A DNA stretch of 64,000 nucleotides from Viscum album (taxonomy: Eukaryota > Streptophyta > Magnoliopsida > Santalales > Viscaceae). The stretch's first letter is position 1. The number at the start of each line of letters is the position of its first letter. Positions 1 to 12,325 of this stretch are shown here, one piece after another. Below the pieces are notes generated by a model. That model was not told the DNA's origin. It ran no database searches and worked only from the letters and a program-made list of their open reading frames with translations. The position numbers and the translations under genes were made by a program. The stretch is from positions 1,719,276,889 to 1,719,340,888 of the forward strand of contig OY728125.1 in NCBI GenBank assembly GCA_963277665.1, given 5' to 3'.

Positions 1-279
1 AGAGGTATTATTTATGCATCGTTTCTAAGGTCCGATAATAAAGAAATGATATAGGAGAAGAAGAATTTTTTTGGGTCTACACAGTGGGCCTAACAACTCG
101 AATAATTTCATATAATAGGGGGGATCATTCTATCTCTTAATTAGTTGAAAGATATCAATGGTATAAAATAGATGAATTCTTGTGATGTCTGGAATTTGGA
201 ATATAGTCAAGGGAAGAATAATCAGAATTCCTTTATTTCATGATGATAAATTTTGGTCCTACTATATGGTATCATGTGA

Positions 280-2168
280 ATGTTTTCTGGATACCAAGAA
301 GCTTCAATTGAAGATCAACATTGTCTCAACAATTGGCTGGGAATGATAGTTGAAATTCATGATGTGACTATAGTAAATATTGAAAATAATCTTCAACAAA
401 TACATGATCAATCTCCGGAAGATAGTGAAGAAGATATGATCAGGTCAGGAGATTATCGAGCTCTAAATGTTAGTTCAGAATAAGACTCATGTTATGTGAA
501 AAAATTAGTGTCTTCACAAAGAGCATTGAAAAGAGTAGAAATTGATAGTTAGAACATAATTGGTGATCATACATCATCAGTTTAGACAAGGAGAATGAAG
601 CCTCTATATAAATCATCATAATTATTAAAAGTTGATCTTAAATTCTTTGATGAAGTAGTTGGAGATGGGAATTGGGTTCACACAAAGAATGAAGAGATTT
701 ACCATATTGAGATGAATCTGGTGTGGGAAATTGTTTCGAGACTAGTATACAAGAATGTTATCGGGACAAAGTGGGTCTTTCACAACAAAATGAATGAAGA
801 TGGTGTTTTCATTCGAAAGAAAACAAGCCTGGGGTGTAAAGGATACTCTCAAATAGAGGATATTGATGTTGATGAGACATTTTAACCTATTGCAAGGCGA
901 GAGACAAAAATACTATTCCTGGCCATAGTAGTGAAAAGAAAGATTAAAATATTCTTGATGGATATCAAGACAACATTTATGATTGGAGTTCATGAAGAAA
1001 ATTCTACATTGATATACCAAATATTTTTCTCATTAATGAAGATGAGAACAATTTTTTTCAGAATAAGAAGGCTTTATATGGATTGAAGCAATCACTAAGA
1101 GCATGGTATTCAAGGCTTGATCAATTTCTAAAGAAGCACAGTTTTCATTATGGTGGAGTTGATTACAATTTGTATTTCAATAATGAATACATTCAAAGGA
1201 AGATAGTGTTGGTTTATGTCGATGACATAATCATTGGTGGATCAGATAAAGCACAATGCATACATTTTTCTAATACATGAAATGTGAGTTTTAAATGACA
1301 AAGATTGGTGAGATGAAATTTTTCCTTGGCATACAAGTGACACAAGGAATAAATGGCACTATTATTTATCAATATAAATATTGTAAGTAGGTTTTAAGAA
1401 GGTTTTTAATGAATAATTTACAAGATATGAGGAATCTCGTTTCTACTTTATTGAAGTTTTCGTGGGATGATGAAGCAAGGCAGTTAATATCACAGAATAC
1501 AGGCAAATCATTGGAAGTCTATTGTACCTGACAGTGAGAAGGCCTGATATTGTATTTTACTAATTCCAAGCAACAATGTATCAAATTAATCCAATGGATA
1601 GCCACATTATTACAGTAAAAAATAATACATTGGTATATAAATGGAACAATGAATTTTGGATTAATATATAATGGAAAAACTCAGCCACAGTTGTTGGTAT
1701 ATATATATGCGGATTGGGTCAGATCAGCAGATGGCAGGAAATATACATTAGGAGGTTCCTTTTATCTTGGAGGATTGTGTATTTCTTGGTTGGGTATAAA
1801 ACAAGATTACATTTCATTGAGCACCGTAGATGTTAAATATATTGCAACTACTCAATCCAACGTGCAACTATTGTGGATGAAGAAGTAGCTTGATGATACG
1901 GGAATTGAAGTAAAATATCTGACTGGAATTTATTGTGATAATTCAAATGCAATAAATCTTATCACAAATCCAGTCTATCACTCAAGTTCAAAGAACATTG
2001 AAATAAAATATCATTTTATCAAGGATAATGTTGAGAAGGGGCTTGTGAAGTTGGATTACGTGCCTACAAAACATAAAAGTTGTAGATATTCTTATGAAGG
2101 CCTTACCCAAAGAACCATTTGAAAGGAATCAACTGGCTTTTGGAGTCCAGTTGAATCCCAACACATGA
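280..2168 (+). pseudogene. pol: copia pol remnant: integrase end, reverse transcriptase, RNase H
   Basis: This is a broken polyprotein that would have copied the element RNA into DNA. A probable integrase C-terminal strand lies near 280-350. The RT opens around 690 with a WVHTKNEEIYHIE-like stretch, then NVIGTKWVF and GYSQIEDIDVDETF, where a TAA at 883-885 breaks the frame. The segment LKQSLRAWYSRLDQF (1083 on) leads to an intact YVDD catalytic box at 1215-1226. RNase H reads YADWVRSADGRKYTLGG and SLSTVDVKYIA (1649-1888), then after a stop CDNSNAINLI. The last domain is frameshifted near 2080, after which ALPKEPFERNQLAFGVQLNP runs to a TGA at 2166-2168, the natural end. Several stops and frameshifts make it non-functional, although the RT active site survives. 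Confidence 0.88.
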
Positions 2169-2738
2169 AAAAGTGTGGATTTGGGACCACCTCTCCCCAA
2201 AGTATGATTTTTTTCCCTAATATGCTTATATGTGCTCTTTACCCTATTGCAGAAAACCTTGAAGTGCTCTCCGGGTTCGTTGAAAAGGGGGGAAAGTGTG
2301 ACTATTCATATGGGATAAAAGACATGGGGAGAAGATATGAAGTGGATTAGAGATATAGAGGGATTTCAATATGAGATGAATCTATTTGGAAGAGCTATAA
2401 TATGTGGGGATCATTAAATATGACGATTCTAGAAGTGATCGATCCATGATTAGATATCACGATGGGTGTGGTTTGTGATGAAAATCATTCATTGGGATCC
2501 ATGTATCAGTATGGTATCAGTAGTTGGTGACTAGAAATGAAGCCATTAATTATTGAAATTTTAATTATACTCTTGTTTCTCATGCCGAGTATGGACCATG
2601 TGGGCTTAGTGTATTTGTTGCGTAAATCCTTGATCGCTATTTTAATCGTGTGAAGCGAATAGTTGTCGAAGAAGGAACAAGTTTTACTGAGGTATAAAAA
2701 TTTGAATATTTTTTATGAGATGAGTTTTCGACAAACTC
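2169..2738 (+). other. copia-1 3' untranslated internal region
   Basis: Non-coding stretch between the pol stop and the polypurine tract. The only frame over 60 codons (2165-2350) starts on the pol stop region and has no recognisable motif. Confidence 0.6.
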
Positions 2739-2750
2739 AAAGGGGGATAT
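2739..2750 (+). other. polypurine tract of copia-1
   Basis: AAAGGGGGATAT sits directly against the TG that opens the LTR. This is the expected position of the plus-strand primer, and its sequence mirrors the PPT of the copia element at 41271. Confidence 0.85.
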
Positions 2751-4406
2751 TGTTAGGAAAATACCTCAAGGTGTCCCCACGGTAGTTTATGGGTGTGATT
2801 GTGTTTTTTGGAAAAGCCAGATGATCAGAAACGAGTATGGTTGGTGTTTGTCGAAGGTAGATTTTTAAGATGGCATTGTTTCCGACTGTTTACCATATTT
2901 TAGGGCCTCAAAATAAGGAATTTGTGTGATGAAGGGAAAATAAAGTTTAAAAAGGAAGATAAATTTGGTTCCTATGGCATGTATCATGTACCATGTCCAG
3001 GAATATTATGCGGCCGCGTACCAGGTAGTGGGAATGGTACACGGGTGTGGTTCATGAAACCGAAAATGGTTCGCGGCATAATGTGATGTGGTTTACAGAT
3101 GACTTAATGTCATCAAAGAAGAATGGTCGCATATAAAAAAAGGCGGTACACAGACCACGTATAAAAAACAGTTCGCAGGTGGCTTGCAGTTCGCAGCAGT
3201 AGTTCACTGTAAGGCTTCTAGTTAGCAATGGTAGGAGGATCTGTAGGCGGAAGAGGTTGGATCGATGATTTGGAAAATCTAGGGTTAGGGGATTTTTTGG
3301 ATTTCTTTTCTTATATAAGAATATCTAATCCCACCAATTACTGTTGAGACCAAATATCATTAGAGTATATATTTTTTCCCATAATTTCATAAATGTCTGA
3401 ATGATGTTCGCGAGGGAGCGTGAAGGCTTAAGTGGTTCACGTGGAAGAAATTGTGTTGATGTTTTTTGCGAAGAACGGAAAACTGTAAAGGACTTGATAC
3501 ACAGAGGAGGAATCTCCCGTATGCGATAGAGTTAATTCTACAGGTGTTACATAGTGGGGGAGCTCTGGTATGCTAAGGCAACGACAGTCTACAAATAGAT
3601 TGCTGTTTGTGGACAGAGGGAAGTTCGGAGAGGCAGAATGATGGAAGCTATATGCGGAGGCAATAGGGGTTCGTGGAAGTGGAAGCAGTACGTAGAAGGG
3701 GTGATTCGCGCATGAAACCTAGTACTTAGTACGTGGGAGAGTAGGTAGTTTGCGATTTTCACAAGTATGCTTCTAAAAACATCAAATCAGTTTTCGAAAT
3801 TATTTTTGGGTACATATAAATACATGGGAAGGGGTAATTCATATGGGGGTAAAAAAAGGTCTTCAATAGAGAATCTACCTATAGTAGAGGATGCATAAAT
3901 TTGTGAAAATGAAGGGAACTACATGTCCATCAAGTGTTTTTGACCTACAATTCCATAAACTATGTGAGGATTCCTTTCTAAGAGCAGTGAGCGAAGGAAT
4001 TGGAAGACGGTGACCCTTTCCACCGATAGTGATCCAGGGAAACAGGCATAAATAGTGACCTTTGGGAATGTAGTGAGCATACCCTAAACCTTGCAAAGGC
4101 AGTGATCCTAGGAATATAAGATATACCTCAAACATTGTACTCATTATTGGTAGTGAGCCTTAGTGAATTTGATAAATCGGCACATTGTCGTTGTATGCTC
4201 CTTGGACATAGCCCAGTGAGGGTAAACCAAGTAAAAATCACTGTTTCCTACACACGATTTCATTTTAGTTCATATATTTCTATGGTAGGAAGAAATAATA
4301 GGGATTTTTCTAGTAATGAAATAAGATCCAAACAAGAGAATGTTTTAATCTGTAATACCCTAATTCCCCCCCCCCTCTTAGGATATTCGACCTAGGGGAC
4401 CTAACA
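2751..4406 (+). repeat. 3' LTR of copia-1
   Basis: 1656 bp, TGTTAGG...CCTAACA. It contains a TATA box at 3312-3319. Clusters of GGTAC/GGTTCGC-type motifs lie on both sides of that box (about 2985-3210 and 3410-3740). The terminal part, from about 4190, aligns with the copia-2 LTR ends, including the shared ATGCTCCTTRGA and GTRAACCAAGTAAAA words. The 5' LTR is outside the window, so a target duplication cannot be tested; the five bases after the LTR are CAAGC. Confidence 0.78.
3312..3319 (+). promoter_or_regulatory. TATA box in copia-1 LTR
   Basis: TATATAAG lies about 560 bp into the LTR, a position comparable to the TATTTAAGG box of the copia-2 LTRs (about 660-680 bp in). Confidence 0.55.
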
Positions 4407-4687
4407 CAAGCCATGTTGACCATGACATTTCCCATTGACATGTCTGAATTTTCATGTGAATATCCAATGACATGTTAGGGTGACCGTTTTATAGAACAGA
4501 GTAAATCCTACTTTGATCATATTCAAGATCCCACACATGTTCTCTTTGATTAGGATTAGGATCTTGGATACGTCCTCTTAGATCATGTGAAGGAATCCTA
4601 TACAAGTCATTTGACCATGATAAAGATCATTTTCATGTCTATTTTGGTCATGTGAAAGATCTTAGGAATGTCATCATAGGTCAAGTG
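4407..4687. other. unclassified spacer with recurring CATGTGA/GATCTTAGGA words
   Basis: This is the flank between two insertions. The words GATCATGTGAA, GATCTTAGGA and TTTGACCATGA recur at irregular 40-60 bp spacing, which suggests a very degenerate short-period repeat. No coding signal is visible. Confidence 0.4.
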
Positions 4688-4692
4688 AAGAA
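4688..4692. repeat. left target-site duplication of gypsy-1 (AAGAA)
   Basis: Identical to the five bases after the other LTR at 15194-15198. Confidence 0.8.
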
Positions 4693-7556
4693 TGTCACGA
4701 CCCGTCTAAGTGGGGCTCGTGCCGTCACACCCCAAACCTACCTCAAATAGGCCAGGGGCAAGTGACAAGCTAGAGTAGGAATATCACTAACATGGGAGGC
4801 ATTTCTTAAGTACCTGTACACATGCCCACATCTCCAATCTCTGAAATGCTGAAATGTAAAAACCACTAAGGAACAAAAAATAATGCATACAACTAAACCC
4901 AACCAAAAAAGTACAATGGATGTAATGTGCAGAAATTAAAATGGGGCCAGAATACAAGCCCACCAAAAACAATAGTCTGCAAACTACAATGTCCAACCTA
5001 TAAGAACAAAGTGGTATTAGGACTGTAGCTCTTAGTCGTAGGAACACCTTGGCTTGTAGGGAATTTTGAAAGCTCGGTATGGTCCTGGTTCTCCTCAGAC
5101 TTCATCAAAAGTCCACTCATCTGCACCAAACACAACACATGCGGGCAACACCCATGCAGGAGTAAGCATAACAATACTCAGTAGAGGGCCCCAAAAACCA
5201 AAAAGAAAAACAAAAATGTAATGGTACAGTCATATCTATGCAGTATATATCTACTAAACTAGACAAACCCATCCAGATATACATAAAACCCAGACTTGTA
5301 GTCTCAATACAAGTCACAGGACCCCATACCCACACTAGGGGTTCAGTTCGAAGATTCCATGAAGCACTCTTCCGGAAGAACTTACTCCACATGTTTGATG
5401 GAAAGGATGATGTCTGTCTGAGTGGTACTATTCATCATGAAAAGCCATGAGAGATAGATACCCTCATTTCAGGAGAACACACTTTTGATTAGGGAACGAT
5501 CATGATACACAGATGAGGATCACTGTTAGTGATTTGGCAGATACTACGACTCATCTAGATTCACCAGATATGTAGAGGATCGACGTCCTATAGGATTATT
5601 CACATTGCTAATTAACTCTAACTAGGGTCTATAATGGATAGAGAATCTCACTCCAGGCCTCTCGGTGGAATACCTAACACTATATTGTATATTATTGCTG
5701 AAGGGATCATACTCCTTTTGACTGAAATGATACCAGACCATCAAGGGAACGAGAAAAAGGGGCACTAACTTGAATGAAACCTGTTTAAGGAATGGTGGAA
5801 AAGGTGATCAAGCCTTGATCCGGGATTTACATGGCATGTAGAAGGGTCACACGCCATTTCTCTCGACTCTGAGTAATGCCCGTTTAAAATGGCTTTAGTA
5901 AGAAGAACATGTCATGTTAAAGGGGGGGTAAGTACATGGTGTGTAGGACAGACCACACGTCATGTCCAAGTAACTGGAGTTTCCTCTGTATACATGGATG
6001 TGTTCCCATACACAGCTTCGACCTGTGTGGGAAATCCTGTGTAACCGGTACACGAGGTAACCTATGTAACTAGACTCGTCTGGCCATGTGGTGTATTACA
6101 TGGTGTGTAATCCACCCCGTGTCTATGTATCTTATGAGATACGGGCCGAGTATGCATTGCGACTCACACTCCATCTGAAAGTCGTCACATGTCATTTCTC
6201 CTCTTCCTATCGCATGAAACTTCAGACAATGTTGGGTGGGGCCAACATATCATATCCTCCTTGGTGGACGTTGTGCTCTTCTTCATGTGTAGCATAAAAG
6301 CAAAAGATTCTGCTAGTCCAACCATACACAGTGTGTTCCTCAGAATACATGCCGTATTGATTGGAATATTCCAGAATTGTCTTTCTTCGTTGTGGTGCCT
6401 TTTGGATCCTCCAATCCTTTATATGGTCATCTAATCATCACGATACTCAAGTTACAAGTTCACCCAGCTATACCACCATCATTTTGGAAGGTTTTGGGGG
6501 TTCAATCGGCCCCAAAAACTCGATTCGATCATCCATGCAATGAACAGTTGAAGAACTATTTCCTTCAAACCACGTTGATTCATCATCCTCCTTCACTGTC
6601 ACACCTATGTTGAGTCGTCAGAATGTCAAATATCTAATTTTGGGTCATTTCATTGCTAAATGGATGTGCAACGATCCATTTTTCATAACCCTACAAAGAA
6701 TGCAAAGAACCTAGGGTTAAAAGGAGGAAGAAATCAATAAAAAAAGCGGAATGCACCTACGCCTTCATTCTTCATAGCATCGATTATATCCCTTTATAAA
6801 TATTAAATAGGATGAATTAATACATAATACAACAATTATCACAAATTAATTTCCCGAACCTTCCCCCGAAAGAAATGGAAAATAACATCATCCCGCAAGA
6901 ACGCATGATTTGTGGATCAGCCTATTTGGGGGTAGATCTGCGTTCATCATTTAATTAAAGAACGAGGAAGAACTAAATCAAAAATAACAAAACCACACCT
7001 CAAATTTCGATGAAGAGGAATAATGTCCATCATCCGAGATGCGATCTCACTATGCGACGATCCATCCGTCATCATTCGTCAGTGTTCGTCAAGAATACTC
7101 AAAGGTCGGCTCCTCTACCAATCTTCAGAGGTTTCTAGGGAGTTTTCTAGGGTTAAAATACTAGACCTGGGCTCTTGATTATTTTAAAGGAAATAATAAT
7201 TGTTGCGTTATAGGAACATTAAAAATAAAATAAATTATTAATTTATTTTCTTTTCTTTAAAATGTCCAAAAACTATCTTTTTCAATCGACTAGCTCTGGT
7301 TGATGTTAGGCCCCGCCTAAGGTAAATTCTCTTCTCAGAATGAAAAATTTCCCTAGTATTTTTTATCTGGGAAACTATTTAAAAGTTCATCCAATTTTTT
7401 CAGAAAACTGCTTGTGGAAGCTGTTTGGAAGTTTATTTTTTTTCAAACATTTATTTCTGGAACTCCGGGCCTCGGAATCACACACCATCTAAAATCCTGG
7501 CTCATAATAATTCCATATAATATTAAAAAAATACCCTAAAAAGTAGAGACATTAAA
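4693..7556 (-). repeat. 3' LTR of gypsy-1
   Basis: 2864 bp. On the + strand it starts TGTCACGACCCG and ends GACATTAAA next to the PPT. It pairs with 12326-15193: shared blocks include the GACCCGTC.TAGTGGGGC start, the AATACTCA.TAGAGG segment and the CGATGAAGAGGAATA segment near 7010. Chance frames inside it on both strands are not conserved in the partner LTR. Confidence 0.92.
6788..6797 (-). promoter_or_regulatory. TATA box of gypsy-1 3' LTR
   Basis: The minus strand reads ATTTATAAAG here, about 760 bp from the LTR start. The other LTR has a decayed CCTTTTAAAG at the same distance (14424-14433), so position is conserved though sequence has drifted. Confidence 0.55.
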
Positions 7557-7568
7557 TTCTCCCCACCT
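7557..7568 (-). other. polypurine tract of gypsy-1
   Basis: The minus strand reads AGGTGGGGAGAA immediately before the 3' LTR. The same tract borders the LARD-like element (GGTGGGGAGAAT at 20708-20719). Confidence 0.85.
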
Positions 7569-10500
7569 GTGCTTCCTGCTGACAAGCACTATGGTAATCA
7601 GTTTCCCATGAAGGATCCTCTTCTGTCGATCCTCTATCTCCACTATGGACTCAGCAATTGTCGCTCCATCCTCAATGTCCATCTTTCCCCAGTCGATGAC
7701 ATGCAAATTTTCATGAACGTACCTCCTTAGTTGTGACACTTGGAAGCCATAATGTACCTGGTGCAAATACGGTGGTAGAGATAAGTGGTACGACACCTAC
7801 TCAATTCAGCACTGTTTCTGAAAAGGTCCAATGAAACTTAGAGATATCATTCTACTTTAGCCAAATCCATGTAACCCTTGTTAAGGTTAGACCTGAAGGA
7901 AGACATGGTCTCCCTCTGTGAACTCCTGAGGTCTTTGTTGCCTATCAGTATAAGACTTCTGTCAGCTATGTGTATTCTTCATCTGCTCCAAGATGATATG
8001 CACGCTCTCAGTGGTAGCTCGTACCAACTCTAGAACCATGAGTGTTGACTCTCTGGGGTCATTCAAGTAAAGAGGTGACTGGCAGTATCTCCCATATTAA
8101 GCCTCGAACAATGCCATACCAACGGTGTGTTGGTATCTTTTTTTGTACGAAAAATATTCTAGTGGTAGGTGATCCTCCCAATTATGACCAAAGTCCATGA
8201 TACAGGATCACAACATATACATCAGAACCTGAATAGTCCTCTCCGTCTTACCATCTTTCTGGGGATGGAACACTGTGCTCAAGTGTAGCTAAGTCCAAAA
8301 AGCCTCTGGCAATCCCTTCCACAGTTAGGATGTAAAGCGGGTGCCTAAATATGAGACTATTTTCCAAGGGACACCTTGAAGCCAAGCTATCTCTTACATG
8401 TAGAGGCGTCATAGGCTCTCTGTAGAACTCTACTCCATGATAGCTAAGAAGTGGGCTGACATGGTGAGTCATTCAATGATCACCCATATGGAATTGTTCC
8501 CCTTATATTTTTGTGGTAATCCCATAATTAAGTCCATCGATATTACATCCCACTTCCACTCTATCACTTCCATGGGTGAGAAAACCCTACAGGAACCTAG
8601 TTCTCATCTTTCAACTACTGGCACATAAGGCATCGAGAAACGAACTCTACCATTTCCTTCTTCATACCTGACCACCTGAACTATCATCATAGGTCCTTCT
8701 ACATTTCCGCCACACCAGGATGTACCACCAAGGGGGATGTATGAAACTCCCTTAGGACCTCCTCCTTAAAATCCACGAGTACAACATTGTGTCTTCTGAA
8801 AGGAACAACATTATCCCTATATTGAGAATTTCCATCAGTAGCATATCTTATGGATAACTGAGCATGTAAGGTCTTTTTGTCGACATCCCCTAGTTGTGCC
8901 TCCCTACTCACTATAAGAGTTGAGGGGTGACAATGATCGACTGAAGGTAAGTTTCATCCTATTTGTCTACGAAGGATAACTATAACAAGGCCAACTGCTT
9001 TGTTGCCTTGTTCAATAACTGTGAACTCGATATCATGCTAAGAGCATCTGCCACAACATTCCCCATCCCCAAAGTATAGATGATCTCAAAGTCATAATCC
9101 TGGGGGAACTCTATCCATCGCCTCTGCCTCAGATTCAGATCATTCTATGAGAATATGTACATGAGGTTCTTGTGATTAGAGTAGATGATAAATCGTTCTC
9201 CAATCAGGTAGTGTTGCTACATATTCAATGCGAAGACTACCACTTCAAAGTCAAGATCATGGGTCGTGTAGTTTTTATAATGCGGGTTTATCTAGCATGA
9301 ACCATAAGTAATCATTTATTATCTCTGCATTAGGACACAACAAAGCCCAATTCCTAATGTGTTTCAGAAAACTACGTACTCGACAACCTCTTCAAGAAAT
9401 ATCAATATTGGTGCGCTCGTCAAACTCTGCCGCAGCTACTGGAACGTCTGGTGCCACTTCTCTATAAATACAAAAGGATTCCCCTTCTCGTTCAAGGATT
9501 TCATCAGTGATGGTACCCGAGAGAAATCAGGGATAAACATCTAGAAGTATCCTCCCATCCCAAGGAATCTTCGCACCTCAGTCACACTTTGAGGTGGCTC
9601 CCACGATGACACTGCCTCATCCTTGGCTAGGTCCACTACTACTCCATCTACTGAGAAAACTTTTCCCAAAAAGTGGAACTCTTGTATCCAGAACTGGCAC
9701 TTCAAGAGCTTCCCATAAAGCTGGTTCTCTCTGAGTACGTCGAGAACCATCCTAAAGTTTCTTTCATGATCCTCCTCTTACGCTGAGTACATAAGGATTT
9801 CGTAGATGGAGACCACTAAAAACTAGTCTAAGTACGGTTGGAAAATCTGGTTCATAACTCCCTTTAACACTGTTGGGGTGTTCGTCATGCTGAAAGGCAT
9901 CACCAAGTACATATAGGGACTACAGTGGCATCAGAAGGCCATCTTCGGTATATCCTTGTCCTTGTACACGTAAGTGGTGATAACCCGATTGAAGGTCAAC
10001 CTTCAAGATCCAACATACCCCTCTTAGCTGACCAAAGAGTTCGTTGATCCACGGCAATGGATACTTACTCGTAACCATTAACTAATTTAGGCACTAGTAA
10101 TACACACACAACCTCAAACTCCCATCTACCTTCGTTGAAAACAAAACTGGGGCCGCCTAGGGTGAAACACTTGGTCATATAAATCCATTCCTCTAAAAAT
10201 ACTCTAACTTTATCCTTATATTTTGAAGCTCTAAGGGATCCATCGGATACGCTAGTGAGGATATCAGTGTCATCCTAGGGTGTAACTCGATGCAGAAGTT
10301 AATATCCCAATGGAAAGGTACTCCTAGAACTTCTTTGGGAAAGACACCCTTGTACTCCACCACAACTACAGGGAACTTGTAGCTCAAAACATCTACCACC
10401 CTGAGGTTAAGGGTAGCCAACTCATGAGTGATCAGCAACAAACTCTAATGCATGAGCCAATTTTGGGCTGCATGGGTCTCCTTTTTATCAAAAAAGGAAT

Positions 10501-10950
10501 ATCTCACCCCATCGCAGTAGAGACGCCGCGCTCTTAGCCTAAATATTTCAATATGGGCATAGACCGAAGATAGCCAATCCATACCAAGAATGATATCATA
10601 TGGCCTTGACGCTGCAACCAAGAGTTTCCAACCTAAACACTCATCTCCATGGGAAATATCACACTATCAACAAAGATGTTTGATCATCGAGTCTCTTCCC
10701 ATAGGTGTCTATAAGCATAATGGTCATGTCAATGGCTCTACCAGAATCTCAAGGATTCTCATAAGACATGTGGTGAGGAAGAAATGACTAGAACTTGTGT
10801 ATATAAGTACGTTAGCTAAGGTGGAAAGACACAGATCATACCTTAGATCATTTCTAGAGTCCCTGGGTCATATTCCTCGACTGCATGCAGTTGTCCCTAC
10901 CCCTTTCCTCAAGTTCCCTATGCAGGGTGCGGACCTCCTGGGGGTAATGG
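7569..10950 (-). pseudogene. pol: gypsy-1 pol: protease, RT, RNase H, integrase (degenerate)
   Basis: Domains in transcription order, all on the minus strand. The protease end PYDIILGMDWL is at 10571-10603. The RT N-terminus (VFPKEV.GVP...IELHP, then AYPMDPLEL) is at 10193-10441. The RT catalytic box at 9799-9807 reads IYE where IDD is expected, with a stop just upstream. The RT end (LYGKLLKCQFW, FLGKVFSVDG, VRRFLGMGGY) is at 9541-9750. RNase H ([30 protein letters not shown]) is at about 9030-9230. The integrase zinc-binding region (EEVLREFHTSP..VHPG) is at 8699-8911. The core retains Asp in ISMDLIMGLP (8532-8534) and Glu in TERTIQ (8241-8243), but the middle Asp has become Tyr (8349-8351). 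The C-terminal tail LPPYLHQVHYGFQVSQLRRY lies at 7536-7796, overlapping the PPT. The element cannot reverse-transcribe or integrate by itself. Confidence 0.9.
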
Positions 10951-10984
10951 TAGAAGTAGATCAATGCCTCATCCACCACCTGTA

Positions 10985-12014
10985 GCTCTCCCTGCTCCTC
11001 TGCAACATCCTCCACCTATAGGGTCTATCTACTTTGATCTCCACCTCAGCCTTAGAGGTCCATCCACCGCTTCCCTGTCAGTAGCTCTATGGGCTGGACA
11101 GTCTCTTGTGATATGTCCCCTACCATCACACGAGTAGCATCACCTCTCCCTATGCTAATTAGTTCCATCCCGAGATCCCTAAACTATCGATCCCCTGTCA
11201 TAGGTCCTCCTATAATGTCTCCCATATCCCAAACCCTATACCTTACATCATCTTCATACTACCGATGTCTCTGCACCTGTATGCATGTTGCTAACTGCCA
11301 CTGTATATCTATTCTCTTCGAAGAATCTCTTGATCACCAAGGCCCTCTCGAGCATTCCAGCATAATTTGAAATTCATAGAGGCTCGACACTAGCTCATAT
11401 GTCCTATTGTAAACCTCACTCGAAGGTCTGAGCTATGAAGTACTGATCCCTGACCATATACATTGTGTACCTGGAGTGGTTTGTGATCCTCGATGAATAG
11501 TCATCCACCATCAAACTGCCCTACTAGAGCTGAAAAAGATCCTCTATATGCAGTACTCTCAACATAACTGGAGAGAACTCCACCCTAATGAGTCGCGCAA
11601 ACTCCATCCATGAAAGAGTCTCCTAGTCGTGAGGCTGCGTTGTAAAACTCCACTATCATCCTACTGATCCCTGAAAAAGGCTCTCTCCTAGGATCACCAT
11701 CTTGTCTTATGGGGTCCTCACAAGACGGAAAACTCCGGTCACCACCTCAAGCATGTCCTCAGCCGCCTGAGGGTCTGTCTCACCTCGGAACTGGAGGGGT
11801 CTCTGTATCTGAAACTCATGGAGGGCGTTCAGCCTGCGCCCCTCATCGGTCTGTAATGTAGGTATCGTGGGATGCTCCACTGGTGGTGGTATAGCAGGTG
11901 CACCACCTGGAGGTAACCCCTGGGGGACTGGTCCCTTTATCGAAGCCTCTTCACTAAGGGGTTTATCATCATGATCATATGCTGAATCTTATCGGGTATG
12001 TGTCGTAGAGGCAT
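10985..12014 (-). pseudogene. gag: gypsy-1 gag with an intact CCHC zinc knuckle
   Basis: Nucleocapsid/capsid precursor remnant. A start codon at 12014 gives MPLRHIPDKI, the usual MPxR opening of plant gypsy gag. Capsid segments TDPQAAEDMLEVVTGVF (about 11730-11783), WMEFARLIRVEFSPV and SRYTMYMVRDQY follow in two frames with several stops. The zinc knuckle CYSCDGRGHITRDC at 11098-11139 keeps all four ligands in C-x2-C-x4-H-x4-C spacing. Capsid frames are broken by stops and frameshifts, so no functional Gag is expected. Confidence 0.82.
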
Positions 12015-12310
12015 CCTATATAGAAACCAAATGTAACATGGTCAACGAGTATATCTAGATAGCTGATATAAAAGGACATGGAAAACACTACGCATTTATA
12101 TATGAGGCATGTACCATTCTTTTATTTCCTAGAAACTAGTTTTTTTATATACCAAGTCAAAAATCATGTTGTCAGAGTCCTAGTGTATGGATACGTTGAC
12201 CGACTGCACCATCACTGGAGTTTATGGCCTGAATGAAGAACTCCAAACACTTAACAATGATTCCCCAAACCAAATCTCACAGACTCTCAGTCATAAGGTA
12301 GAACCAACCA
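12015..12310 (-). other. gypsy-1 5' leader
   Basis: Leader between PBS and gag start. No coding signal or clear repeat. Confidence 0.5.
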
Positions 12311-12322
12311 GCTCTAATACCA
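12311..12322 (-). other. primer-binding site, initiator-Met tRNA type (gypsy-1)
   Basis: The minus strand reads TGGTATTAGAGC, one base from the common plant tRNA-iMet complement TGGTATCAGAGC. It lies three bases inside the 5' LTR boundary. Confidence 0.85.
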
Positions 12323-12325
12323 CTC

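Larger units (their letters stand above)
1..4406 (+). mobile_element. Ty1/copia element, 5' part outside window (copia-1)
   Basis: The order integrase tail, reverse transcriptase, RNase H, polypurine tract, LTR is that of a Ty1/copia element read on the + strand; gag, most of integrase and the 5' LTR lie before base 1. The LTR opens TGTTAGG at 2751 and closes CCTAACA at 4406, an inverted pair of ends. Its last ~170 bases resemble the matching end of the copia LTRs at 39665 and 47054 (shared ACCCTRATT...CCCCTCTTAGG), so this and the 39.7-48.6 kb element belong to one family in opposite orientations. The length of the polyprotein end and the RNase H wording suggest the Sirevirus branch. That lineage call is inference. 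Confidence 0.85.

Noticed and set aside
4351..4373. TGTAATACCCTAATT followed by a C run, looking like a gypsy LTR start
   Set aside because: It lies inside the terminal part of the copia-1 LTR and aligns with the copia-2 LTR ends. No LTR body of the other family follows.
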